Source of the DNA: Zopfochytrium polystomum
Lineage: Eukaryota; Chytridiomycota; Chytridiomycetes; Chytridiales; Chytridiaceae
Direction of reading: 5' to 3'
DNA: 64,000 bases
Assembly: GCA_025765615.1 (NCBI GenBank)
Contig: JAIVFJ010000102.1
Location: 62,001-126,000 of the forward strand
Shown piece by piece: positions 32,160-42,780 of the stretch. Both the position numbers and the translations under genes were made by a program. Positions within the stretch are counted from its first letter, which is position 1. Every line of letters begins with the position of its first letter. A model generated the notes under the pieces. That model worked only from the letters and a program-made list of their open reading frames with translations. It was not told where the DNA came from and did not search any database.

Positions 32160-33690
32160 GTATTCACTGAGAATAGCTGTGAGATTTCGCAATATAGTCC
32201 GCAGGCTGCTCTCCTCCAGCAATCCATTCAAGCCATACTACTTTTTGTTCGACAAGCTCTCATTCAATGATACTTTACTATGAAATGCTTTGACTGATTG
32301 GTGCAAAGATCATTTGAACTGAGGTTGATCACACTGCTGTTGTCAGTGTAGATGACAAGAGGAGTTGGAGATGGAAGTTGAAGTGCTTAGTAGATTTGGG
32401 ATAATGCCTTAAGTTCTCGTCCTGGTTCAGGCACTGCTACATATTCAGCTTCCTGCAGTGACAGCATGACGGTGCTGCTCCAAACAGGTGTCCAACTAAT
32501 AGCCGTTCCTCCAAATAGAACATAGTAGCCAAGCTGTGATTTCCCATCTGAGTGGACACCATGGGCAGCGTCAGCGTAACCAGCTATGTTGGGATCCTTG
32601 CTGAAGGCACCAAGATATGAAACTGCTGGGGCAAGGTAGTTGATGCTGTCATGGATTGCCTGGTACAGTCTCTGACCTGCAGTTGCTTCGTCGATCCTAC
32701 GTGGCTGAAGATTGAGACTACGCAGTTACTGCAGTGCAGTTGTTGATAATGTTTGCATGGCACTGAAGTAACTCGTTGCTATAGACTTTCTTGTGTAAGA
32801 AGATTCCGTCATGTTGATGTTCCAGCTGCATATTGAGGATGGTTTTCATTGCTCCCATTTTGCAGAGTTTGTAAAAAGATGAGGCAAGGCAATGGCAGAA
32901 AAAGTTTTTGCCAGAATTGCCAAAAAACAAATATTGTTAACTTCGCTTGCAGTGGGGATGATGCAGTAATCCCAGAAGATTGCACTTTCCTGACAACTGT
33001 TTGATTTAGGTGGCTGTTCAACTCCAGCAGTCATTGTGGTGGTAATGAACTGCTCGATGCAGATTTGGCAAATTAAATATGCTGTTGAGGTATGTGTTGC
33101 TGATATCCACTGTGCCAGTGTCCCAGTGGATTCAGGCAGCCATTTCAGTGAGTAAAAGACTTAGGTGAGTGAGTATTCTGAATATCAATGCAATGATACT
33201 AAGTGGGGTCCTTAGACATGAGCTGTGCATAGAAGCACTCAAATCTGCTGTCTTCACAAAGTTTGACCTTGTAGACCCATTTGTTCCAGATTATGTTGAC
33301 ATTGAAATCTGGAGTTAGATTTGGTTCGGCAAAGGAAGAATCTGAGATGAGAATGGAACTTCAGTAATCTTGCAAGGTTGAGCTTGTTTATAGTTTGCTC
33401 TGAAAACTTGTTAGTGATGAGTGTCCAATAAAGATAAACGGTGACACTCCTCAGAATGAACCAGTTTCAAGGAACAATGTGTTTTGTCACAGAAGTTGGT
33501 TAGGATAATTCATCAGAGTGATGCAATTGAGTTGAGGACTCAGGTATGGCTGTGGAATTTCCTGTGATGTGTTAGTATGTCTGCGTATAAAAGCTGAAGC
33601 AGTCAATATGTGTGAGGTGAGGTCTCTAGCCAGGGTCAAGTAAGCCCAACAATAATAGAGTATTCCATAGTTCAAATCCTGAGTCCAGAT
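32160..33690 (-). pseudogene. Ty1/copia pol relic: RT N-terminus and RNase H
   Basis: Reading the minus strand: around 33320 NIIWNKWVYKVKLCEDSRFE is the start of copia reverse transcriptase, followed by QNTHSP. After a 300-400 bp interruption without recognisable coding (about 32720-33060), 32700-32160 gives RIDEATAGQRLYQAIHDSIN, YADAAHGVHSDGKSQLGYYV, TAISWTPVWSSTVMLSLQEA, EYVAVPEPGRELKALSQIY and IYTDNSSVINLSSN. This is an ordered RNase H. Stops and frameshifts occur throughout, and the central RT with YVDD is missing. Together with the LTR at 31567-31855 it is a decayed 3' half of an element. Confidence 0.72.
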
Positions 33691-33750
33691 TCATTTGGCT
33701 AAAATAGATAGAGTGTTTTCCAAGCCAGCAGCCTGGCACCAAGAAGACCA

Positions 33751-33905
33751 TGCCAAGATATGCTGAGACCACTTTGCAACACTGTGCTGATTGCTCCCAA
33801 ATCCTCTCACATTAGTGGAAGGACTTGTCAGGATCCATTTGTTTTTGTGTTTTTCTCTCTAGCCCGGCAACCATTGAGAGACAGAGACAGACAGCCCCTT
33901 GACTC
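33751..33905 (+). repeat. Dispersed repeat R1, copy 1
   Basis: Nearly identical to 54640-54785: TATGCTGAGACCACTTTGCA, ACACTGTGCTGATTGCTC, TTTGTTTTTGTGTTTTTCTC and GACAGACAGCCCCTTGACT are shared in the same order. No coding content. Probably a fragment of an unclassified element. Confidence 0.75.
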
Positions 33906-35141
33906 CCAGCGACAAGGAGGTAGACAGACAGCCTGTTGGCAGGTTCAAAAGCATCCCTGAAATTTGCGTCACCTAAATTTTAGGCTTCCTGTTTGAGTGA
34001 AATTATACATGAGATCAAAATTTGTTAATTTTCAAAAGTATTCCTGAAATTCATGCAACCTAAATTTTGGCCCTTCCCTGATGGAAAATGGCAGACATGT
34101 TTTGTTTTTTTTTTCTTGTATTTGCAGCAATCTCCCTTCAACCTTTGCACGACACTGTGAGTGATGATCCTGGAGGAGTTGGTCAACAGTGCAGCAGTGA
34201 CAAATAGTGACTATAGGAGTTGTTTGATGCTGTGCTTGATGGAAAAAATGGTCCAGGATAGAAGATGTGTGTTGCACAATGCTTGTTGCAAGCTGAGTGA
34301 TGGACAAAAAATTCTGAAATTGGAATAGCAGGTTGGCACTGTGTGCCAAATTTCAGGCTGATAATCAAAGTTTTGGTGGTGTTGTCCCTAAGGGAGTGTT
34401 GGAGAACGAAATGGAGAGAACTTAGAGCAATAAGGCGTGCAGCTGGGTTGATTTGTCACACAAGTAAGAACAAAATGGTAGTTGTGGAGGCAGCAGGTAG
34501 TGCAGTCTGACTTTTGAACCTTCCTTAGAAAAAATTGCTTGTTGCAGATTGGCTTAGGTACCAGAAGAAAGAGCAGAAGGAAGCCTATCTGTGGATAGTA
34601 AGAACGCTGTCTGATCGTTCTGCGACGTTGGAGGGGTTGGTTGCAAAGTTGAAGATGCTTGCTTTTTTCAACTTTGGAGACCAATCGAGTTCTGTAGAAA
34701 CGACATCGAGAGCTGTGTGATAGCTTGTTCAAAGAGGAGATTCAGAGCTTTTGAATGACAGAGTCAGCTGGGAGAGTGCATCGAAAATTTTTGGCCTCCC
34801 AAATGAATCGGTTTGGAAAGGTAAGAAAGGATTGCAAGGCCAGTAACTCTACGAAAACAAATGCCCCTACCCTGAAATTTTTTAGGTAGGAGATTGATAG
34901 ACCTTTTCAACAAGCCAAAATCAAGCAAATCAGAATTTGGTTGTGGACAGGCACACAAAGTCTGGGAAAATTGTCACTAATTGTTAGGTGTCGTATGTAT
35001 GACCCTGGATGCAAAGAGCTAGCTGCCTAAAATCTATTATGCAGGTAGATGATGATAAGAACAACTAATCCCCAAATGGGCACACCTCTACATTTTTCTG
35101 AATTTGGATAAGTAAATTTGTGTTAAAAAAGCAGCGATACC
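33906..35141. other. AT-rich stretch, no supported gene
   Basis: Two minus-strand frames (34032-34349 and 34388-34732) are open for about 100 codons each but lack motifs and compositional support. They could be older 3' parts of the decayed gene at 35142-35740, which is on the same strand. GAAATT(T/C) ATGCAACCTAAATTT-like words repeat at about 33958-33985 and 34046-34068. Confidence 0.35.
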
Positions 35142-35740
35142 TCAGTAAAATAGCCAATTGTCAATTCTATTGTTGGTAGATTTGACAGCCTTTTTAAAGT
35201 CTTTCACAATCGATGCTGCATGTAAAAATGATAAGCTAAACGAAGAAGGCAAAACAGAAATACCTTTTTTTCCGCTGGAAGACAGCCAACGTTCATGCTT
35301 GCAAGGGAACGTGTAAGGATCGAAGTCAAGAGCGGCAAAGCTATTTTGCGCTGTCCCTTGCTTGCTAGCCAATCTTTGTGGAGAGCTGCCGACTTTTCCT
35401 TCATGTCTGTCTTGAATCTGGTATCTAGGACAAGAAACTCTTTTGCTGAGTTGGCATTGTGTTTGTTAAGCGATTGTTGAGGAAATCCTTAATTTGCTGC
35501 AAGCCAGAAGTAATGGCGAATTGTCTTTCCAAGCTTTGAACTTTGTTGAGGGAGCAGTCTTTGACCATTGGGAAGACAAAGAAATCAACTACTTCATTGA
35601 GCTGCAATAGGTTAACAGGAGAGTAAAAACAAACTGAAACAAACCTCAATTGCATGGTCTTGCGACTGGCCATTCTTGACATTAAAGTCCAAATCTTTCT
35701 GTAGAGCAGGGGTATCAATGATATAGAGCACTGTCAACAT
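35142..35740 (-). pseudogene. Decayed intron-containing gene of unknown function
   Basis: From ATG at 35740 the minus strand reads MLTVLYIIDTPALQKDLDFN and VKNGQSQDHAIE. A small intron (GTTTGT...TTGCAG) follows, then LNEVVDFFVFPMVKDCSLNK, VQSLERQFAITSGLQQIKDF and LNN. A first frame change leads to AKEFLVLDTRFKTDMKEKSA and ALHKDWLASK. A second gives FAALDFDPYTFPCKHERWL. A second intron (GTATTT...ATGCAG) splices in frame to ASIVKDFKKAVKSTNNRIDN and a stop at 35142. Two introns that splice in frame, together with protein-like composition, argue for a once-real gene; two frameshifts argue that it is now broken (or that the assembly has indels). I recognise no family. Confidence 0.5.
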
Positions 35741-37596
35741 TGGGTTAGTTGCTGCGTGATGGGCAATAGCAAGGATGGTAACAAAGCACAAAAAGATTTG
35801 GCAAACAAAGGTTCTGTGACGACCATGGGTTGCGCGGGAATGGGAGGAGAGTGGAAGAGAGAGAGCGAGAGCGAGTTCCTGGCTGTTGAACAGAAGGGCT
35901 GCAATGGATGTTGGGGTTTATATATTTTCAATAAAAGAATATAAAAAAAGGAAAAGAAAAATTACTCTCCACTTGCTGTCTGTTGGAAGGGGAGAGAAAT
36001 GGTTTTTTTTGCCTCCATTTGCTGTTGAAAGGGGTAAGGACAGGCCACAGCAGAGAAGAAAAATTTGTCTCCATTTGCTGGAGCTGTTGAAAGGAGTAGG
36101 GACAGAGAAAGCTGGTTTGATTAATTGAGACAAGGAACCAGCCAAAATGGGATCAATCAACAGACTTGATTAACCAAATAATGAGACACACTCGCAGTGA
36201 AGTATGTTGCTGTCTGTTTCATTTCAGATCGAGCTTTGACAAGGCATCTTTTCAGAACTGCATGCCAAGTCGTTCTTTCTGAATGTGTGACAAGGCATCC
36301 TTTCATAACAAGCTTGACAAGTCGTTCTTTTAGAATGCCAGCTCATTCTATTCCAATTGATTGATCTGTTCAAGCGATTGAACCCTCCCACCACCACAGT
36401 GTACAGTGTGAAAGAGATTGAACTTAGGATCAAGATGTTGAGAGGCAATGAAGAAATGGTAACAGGGGGATCGATCAGCTTCAATACGAAGCGTGTCGAT
36501 GTGCGAGAGATTTAGAGAGTGATTGAGAGAAAATGGTCACTGGGATTTGTTTGGAAAGATCAAAGCAATGAAAGAGAGTGGAAGGATTGATCTGTGATGT
36601 GAGTGACAGATCAAGAGAGATTGAGAATTGGTATTAGGTTGGAATAATCGAGAGGTGATGAAGGAAATCATGACTGGGATTTGTTTTGGAAAGACCTAAG
36701 CGTTCCTAAGTGATCGATTGAGAGATACGCTTAGCTGTAAGAGTGGATGGGGGAGGGTATTGTTTGGAAGGGTCATGAGAGAGATTGGGGCAGTGGGTCA
36801 CTAGCCTGAATGGCATGGGGTCACAAAAAGAATAGTAAATCAAGGGGGTTTGTTCAACTAGTTCGACCTGAGATGCACAGAAGATTATGAAAAAAAAGGA
36901 TTTATTAATGTCAAACGTTTACAAAACAACCTACCTACTGCAACCAGGGGTGATACATGGATCTTGACAAGTCGTCCTTTCAGAATGAGTGTGACAAGGC
37001 GATCTTTCTGAAAGTGCGTGACAAGGGGTAAACGGTCATGTGAAAGATGTACAATGAAGGTTGCAAAGTCTAAAGACGAATGACAATTGAATATAGCACT
37101 GGCATTACAATAAATATTTTGCTTCGAGAATTTTCTTTTGTTTCTTCTTTGGTATAAAGACAAACACAAGACTGACAGAAGCCACCACCACCACCATCTT
37201 CAGTAGAGTATACCACAGCAGCCCAATCCATCAATCAGCCAATATAGCGAATTCTTTCATACAAAACTGTTACCCATCCCAATCACATTCCCCTTGGTTC
37301 CAGCCAGATCCAATCAGTAGAAGGGCTTGTACGCTTTTCAGATCTGCCAACTTTGCAGACCAATCACAGGGGCTACAGACATTGTACAGCAACTTTGTTA
37401 CTACCTTTGGAAAGCTCTTGATTTCCTCTTTCCAACGAACCCTTCTGATTGCCGATCCAACGCTCCTATGTTGTATACATTGCCTCTGAAGTTGGCATTT
37501 ACTTTTCCAACTTCAACCTCAATTTGCTCACCTTCCCCGTCCATCATCAAGTAGCTCCTACCCCAGACCAGCCTAAACAGTATGCAGAATGGTGAG
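35741..37596. repeat. AT-rich repeat region with several tandem/dispersed short repeats
   Basis: No supported gene. Three imperfect copies of a CTCCATTTGCTG...TTGAAAGG unit lie at about 35965-36110. Copies of a word like TGACAAGTCGTTCTTTCAGAATG occur at about 36234-36340 (four) and 36961-37030 (two or three). 36500-36800 is rich in GAGAGATTGAG-like words. A CCACCACCACCAC patch is at about 37182-37196. Confidence 0.5.
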
Positions 37597-37670
37597 GTGC
37601 ACTGGGACTTGAACCCAACACACTGCCATAAATGGCCAAGAGAACCAATTCTCCTGTCACACACCAGGGG
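37597..37670 (-). other. tRNA-like sequence with a B box
   Basis: The minus strand begins GGTGTGTGACAGGAG and ends GGGTTCAAGTCCCAGTGCACC: a perfect B box/T-arm (GGTTCAAGTCC) and a possible 7-bp acceptor stem with wobble pairs. D and anticodon arms are not canonical. Probably a tRNA-derived repeat head or tRNA relic. Confidence 0.4.
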
Positions 37671-38706
37671 ACTGCCACCCCCAGCTCATACACACAGTCA
37701 GAGAAGGAATAAGGGCAGGCAAGAAGACTTCAGGTACAGGTTCTAAGGGGCAACAAGAATGGGGGGTGGGCTGCTTAAATAGGAGAGGGTTGGAATCAGC
37801 AGGGTGAAGGAAGAAGGAAGGGAAAAGAGGGGAAAACATATACAAAAGAACAAAACAATAAATAAAACAACAAAGAAGAGAGAGGAGGAGTGAGTCACCA
37901 AACAATGGGGCTGAGCCATCAAACAAGGAAGACAGCTCAGAAAATCATGGAGCATTTCTTGGCATCAGCTGCCAAGAAAGATGGAGGAGATGGAGAGAGC
38001 TGGTTGGTGCAAAGAGGAAGACAGTCACTCACAGCCACAAAAGAAAAGAGAGACACACACAGAGACAACAAACAAACAAATAAATAAAAGATAAAACAGT
38101 AAAAACAGGAAAAACAGGATAAACTACTAATTGAAAAAATAAGTAAAAATCATCAATAAAGAAAGGAGAAAAAACCCTATGATCTCATACCCTTTTATGA
38201 GGCCTTTCATCATTATAGCTTATGTAGCAGCTCTGTGTTAGCTCTGTGTACACCTGGACTCTGTACTTCTACCCACTGAAGCACATCATCCTAATCCATT
38301 TCCAAAAGTGAGGGGGCAAGGCTTAGTCATAGTGCAGAACTTAGCATTTCTGCATCATTCAGTTAGTGACTGCCAGCATGTCTCGAACTTAGCACCTTTC
38401 CCATTGAAGGGAGCGCTCTACACCACTGAGCTAGAGGGCCTCTGGCCAAGAGTGCAGAGCAGCCTGAGCCATTCGGCCTGCAACTTAGTGCGTAATAATA
38501 ACATGAATAATATACATGGCCGCGGCTAAGAGACAGTCCAAATCTCAGTGGTTCGGCTTGCAGGGACAATAATAACCCATGAAAATAATAAGAAATGGGG
38601 TCCAGCCGTGTTACGTCACTTTTGTGAAACGTTGTTTGGTCAAGTCAAATTGATAATCCTCACAAGTTATCAGTTAAAAAAGCGGGGTATACTCTTTTTA
38701 TTTGAG
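37671..38706. other. A-rich unassigned DNA
   Basis: A purine-rich stretch, largely A/G on the plus strand from 37780 to 38180, with no coding support, followed by the tRNA-derived sequence and about 250 bp of ordinary DNA up to the first array element at about 38707. Nothing further recognised. Confidence 0.4.
38371..38440 (-). other. tRNA-derived sequence (pseudo-tRNA or SINE head)
   Basis: The minus strand reads GGCCCTCTAGCTCAGTGGTG then TAGAGCGCTCCC, a textbook tRNA 5' half with A box and D-arm. It is followed by an anticodon-arm-like CCCTTCAATGGG and a B-box-like AGTTCGAGAC. Stem mismatches at the T-arm and acceptor suggest it is not a working tRNA. Confidence 0.6.
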
Positions 38707-39187
38707 GTCGCAGGCAAGGATCGGGAGGGGGGACTCAACCCCCTCTTGATACTCCCTGCGAAGTAGTAGATCGGAGAGGTGCGTGTAAGGCGGGGGGCAG
38801 CGGGGTGAGCCGCCGCCCCGAGCATAGCGAGGGGGGGGGGGGGGGCGATGGGGGCAAGGGAGGAACATCGCATAATACACCCAAACCAGCAACACTCGGC
38901 TTGCCAACCCTCTTACCTTCGCATCCCGGTACTGCGAATTTCCCGGGCCGATCAGGGGGATCGCATCCCATGCGGAAGGCCTGGGGTGAGCTGCGCGGCG
39001 ACGGGCTGCACCGAGGGGGGGATCGCGCGCGAGGCCAACCGCCATCATCTCGCTACTGCTATTTTCACGAGCTGGCTGGGGGGATCGCATCCCATGTGGC
39101 GGGATGGCCAGGCGCAGCGCTGTTAAGCGCCCCGCACGCCGGCGGGTTCGCCCAACACCACCCCCGTAAATTGCAAAGTTTTTCCTA
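38707..39187 (-). mobile_element. Type B non-coding array element, copy B0 (5' part only)
   Basis: On the minus strand the element begins AGGAAAAACTTTGCAATTT at 39187 and matches the first third of B1 and B2: GGGATGCGATCCC words, TACTGGGATGCGA and a GTGTTGCTGGTTTGG segment. It stops near GGATCGGGAGGGGGGACTCA, so the GC-rich repeats and the telomere-like tail are missing. No coding frame. Confidence 0.65.
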
Positions 39188-40689
39188 CTAACCCTAACTC
39201 CTCAAGAAATTTATTATCTACTACAACTGTTTTGGTGATCGAATCCACCCTCACCGGCCCAATGATGAAGTGGAAACAACAGTTAGAGACCTGCATCTAG
39301 GCCCGAATACGCCGAGTGCGGGCGTGAGGGAAAAAAGGGCGAACCTTGAAAAAACCCACACTAACACCCAACGAAGAACAACCACCAACGGAAGCTATGA
39401 GGCCCAACCCCCCCCCCCAAATGAGGGGGGGGGTGGGAATGCGTAGGGCCCCCCGATCAGAGGGGGGGCGAGTCGAAGAAAGAAAAGCGTATGTCGAAGG
39501 GTAATGCAGAATTCGAAGAAAAAGCAGAGATCGAGTCGAAGAAAGAAAAGGAAAAATCGAAGAATAAGCACAGTTCGAAGAGGAAGCAGAGATCGAAGAA
39601 TAAGCAAAGCTCGAAGAGAAAACAAAAAGCAGAGCACGAATCACATGCGGAAGCCCCCGGACTAATCAACAGGGGCAGGTCGAGAAAAAAGCAAAGTAAG
39701 AAAAGCAGAAAACAGAGGCGTACCCCAAAAGCCCGAGGGGCGGCGCCGCCAGGCGCCGCCCCATCCAATCCGGAGTAGGTGACACCGGAGGCGCCGACCC
39801 AGCCGATATGCTGAAGGGCGGCGCTGCAAGGCGCCGCCCCAATCCAAAGGGTGGCGCCCCGCGAGGCGCCGCCCCGATCCGAAGGGTGGCGCCCCGAGGC
39901 GCCGCCCCAGCCGAAGGGCGGCGCCGCGAGGCGCCGCCCCATTCCGAAAGGTGGCGCCCCGCGAGGCGCCGACCCAGCCGAAGGGCGGCGCCGCGAGGCG
40001 CCGCCCCAATCCGAAACGCGAGAAGCGGTGCCGCACGGCGCCGCCAAAGCGGCCGGCGCCGACGGCGCCGGGAACGAGAAAGTCCGTGACATGGCAGGAA
40101 AAAAGGATCGGGAGGGGGGACTCAACCTCCTCTCGTGTTCTTACCCGCCATGGTGAATCGAGATCGAGCGGGGAGCGACAGGGTCAGCTGTCACTCCGAG
40201 CATTGCGATGGCGCAGGTCGGAGAGGATGCTACGATCGAAGAGGAGAAAAAAAAAGGAAAAGGGGGGTGCCGAGGCACCCAGAGCGACGGGGCAAGGGAG
40301 GAACGTCGCAATACCACCAAACCAGCAACACCCGGCGATCGCGCCCACACTTACTATCGCATCCCAGTACTGCTAATTTCCTGGGCCTCGGCAGGGGGAA
40401 TCGCTTCCCATGCGATCAGCCTTGAGGGGGGACGCCGAGGGGGGGATCGCGGTGCCGACGATCTGAGAGCGTCCTGCTACTGCTATTTTCGCAGGCCAGC
40501 CAGGGGGATCGCATCCCACGCTTCAGCCTCGCCGGTCCCGGCGCCGCGATCGCTCACGACGCTGCAGGGCCTGCCGCACGCCGGCGGATGGGGCCCCACA
40601 CCACCCGCCGCCGCCATCGAAGGCGACGGCGTCGGCGGCGGCGGCCTCGCCGCCGCCACCACCCCCAAAAATTGCAAAGTTTTTCCTCA
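39188..40689 (-). mobile_element. Type B non-coding array element, copy B1 (apparently full length)
   Basis: About 1.5 kb bounded by CTAACCCTAAC at both sides (39188-39198 and next to 40690). On the minus strand the order is: conserved 5' segment AGGAAAAACTTTGCAATTT; a region with GGGATGCGATCCC words; a GC-rich array of about 33-bp units with GGCGCC palindromes (39727-40075); a TCGAAGAA-type tandem array (about 39470-39640); paired C-tract/G-tract hairpins (39408-39475); and a tail ending AGGAGTTAGGGTTAG. It has no credible protein: open frames are repeat translations. Probably a non-autonomous retroelement mobilised in trans. Confidence 0.68.
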
Positions 40690-42780
40690 CTAACCCTAAC
40701 TTTTCAACAGGATTTATTCGCTCCAACCCCCCCCGAGGGAAAGGGTGAGGAATCTGCAACTTTGAAAGTTAAAAAGTGCGTACATATGAAATAGGAGAAA
40801 CATGTCCAGAGGCAAGAAAGAGGTGCCAGGTAGAGAATCAGAAAGCCCAAGAGAAACAAAGGATGGCAACTAGGTCAAAAGTAAAAGAGGGGAGGACCCA
40901 CAGAGGTGAACTGAAATTTAACAACAAGAAAACAAATAGATAACAAATGAGGTTCGAAGGACTGCACCTGAAACACTGCACAAACTGTCACCCAATTCTG
41001 GCCTCCTCATCTGAATCAGAGTCCACATGCCCATTGCCGTCCACTGTCCCCTCAACACCCTCAGTTTCCTTCTTCTTCCACTTCTCCCTTGACTCCTGCC
41101 ACTGTTTGTTCCGTACTGGATCATAGGTGGTGACGATGACTGACCTTGCAAGCGTGCGCACCCTGGCTGCTGCCAACCTTTCCTGAATGCTCATATCCTG
41201 TCTGTCCACACAACCTGCCTCCACCACAACCTCTGCCTCCTCTGCTGCCGTTGTCTCTGAAGCATCAGTGAAATTCGCAAGTCCTCCACACTCAATACGC
41301 ATCTGCATGATCATTCTGGCCAGCTTCATTCCCATCTTCTTGGAGGCAATGCGAGTCTCCTTGGAGATCTTGTCCTCAGCTTTGGTACTGTAGGGGGCCC
41401 AAAAGACCAGCGACCTTAGGCCCAAATCCACTGCTGAAATGTTCAAATCCTGTTGCTCTGCAGTGGGAATCAACTCAGGATGCAGCCTCTCCAGCCTGTC
41501 CTTAACACCTGAACACTCCAAAACATGCCTCCTAGTGCACTTCTCTGCACAGTCAGCCCTCACACACTGTTGGTGAAATGCTACCATCCCAGCCATCCAC
41601 ATCAGCAGGTGTCTGAGCCACTTCCTGTTAAATGCCGCCCCAGATCGAATAACTTGGCATGGCCCCATGTGTGAAGGCACCTCCAAAGCCCGCGCCACCC
41701 CAGTGGGGGAGGATTTCTGCTGGCACCTCACCAAAGCCCGCTTGTGCATTGCCAGCATGTCTGCAGCCTCAATGTTCTTTGTTCTCACCACCGGCAACTC
41801 AATGTCATAGGCTTTGGTTGTGGGGACCACAAGTGGCAACTCCACAAAGGAGGGCCGCCTCACCGAGTTCAAGAAATCCTGAATATCCATATAGTCAAGC
41901 GAAAACTTTGTCAAGGACTGTCCCACAGAGGCCCCTGATGCAATCTTTTCCACCATGTGCCTGTACATCTGAGCTGTTGTGTTGCGAGCATCCTGAATGT
42001 GGTGCAGTCTGAAAAAGTATCTAGCGTTCAGCATCTTGTTCCTGGCTGCCACAGGGACCACTCCAAACATCAGATGCAGGGCCGCCCCTGAGGAGGTCTT
42101 CCCCAGTGACAGCACCTGCCGCAGGCACTTGTCCTGCAACTTCTGCGCATCCTTCAGCTGTGTGTGGGTCAGGGGACGCAGTGCAAACCCATACTCCATC
42201 ATTGGTCTCAGGAAACACATGTAAACCCTGTAAGAGCTCACGGGCCTGAAGCCCCAGCCATTGAAACCCCGAGCAGCCAAAAAGGCCAGCATCTTTTCTG
42301 TTTTCCTCAGTCTCATGGCCAGTGAGGCCTCAAAGAATACCCCTGCAGGTGCGCACAAGACCCAACTGGGTAGTAGACTCCTCCTGGGGAATCTCCACTC
42401 CATTCATCTTCAACTTCAAATTCTTCTTGGCTGAAACTGCAACACACTTCTTGGCAGCAAATGTCATCCCCCGCTTAAGGGACCACTCATGCACCTTGTC
42501 TAGCATTCTCTGAAGTACTGTCGCATCCTTGGCAAAAACTGAGGAGTCGTCTGCAAAGAGTAGCGAGTTGAGCGAGGTTGCATTAAATGTCAGCATGTGG
42601 TCCCTGAAAGACATGGCCAATGTCTGAGGCAAGGAGTTGATGGCAACATTGAACAGCATGGGTGACAGGACTGTGCCTTGGAGAAATCCTCTTGTCACTT
42701 GGATCTGAGCAGACTTGTTCCCAAGTACCAGCAGCTGGCATGCATTGAAATCAAACAAAGATCTGAGAATCGGCAGCAGA
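40690..42780 (-). mobile_element. Type A non-LTR retrotransposon, copy A1, 5'-truncated in RT
   Basis: On the minus strand it starts abruptly inside the reverse transcriptase (RSLFDFNACQLLVLGN) at 42780, immediately after another element's telomere-like tail, and runs to its own tail AAAAGTTAGGGTTAG at 40690-40700. The 3' UTR has CTTTCAAAGTTGCAGATTCC. 5' truncation is the usual result of target-primed reverse transcription. Confidence 0.85.
40988..42758 (-). pseudogene. LINE reverse transcriptase C-terminal half (A1)
   Basis: Contains RGFLQGTVLSPMLFNVAINS, the catalytic NSLLFADDSSVFAKDA (F-A-D-D box) and RRGMTFAAKKC-like KRGMTFAAKKC. A one-base frameshift near 42338 comes next. The second frame holds RKTEKMLAFLAARGFNGWGF, a long thumb/connector and a C-terminal zinc-like cluster (C-x4-C-x3-C-x4-H-x3-C in CVRADCAEKCTRRHVLEC). 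It ends DSDSDEEARIG with TGA at 40988. The upstream finger/palm part and endonuclease are absent. Related to, but clearly diverged from, copy A2. Not functional. Confidence 0.88.

Noticed and set aside
35960..37030. CRISPR-like array
   Set aside because: Repeat units are imperfect, irregularly spaced and in a eukaryotic context; no regular spacers.
38371..38440. Functional tRNA gene
   Set aside because: The 5' half is good but anticodon, T and acceptor stems do not pair; better explained as a tRNA-derived repeat.
39457..40125. 222-codon minus-strand frame rich in Gly/Ala/Arg/Pro, with similar frames at 39808-40376 and 43139-43511
   Set aside because: These are readings of the GC-rich GGCGCC tandem arrays in type B elements. 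All frames and both strands give similar repeat peptides, and the frames are not conserved between B1 and B2.
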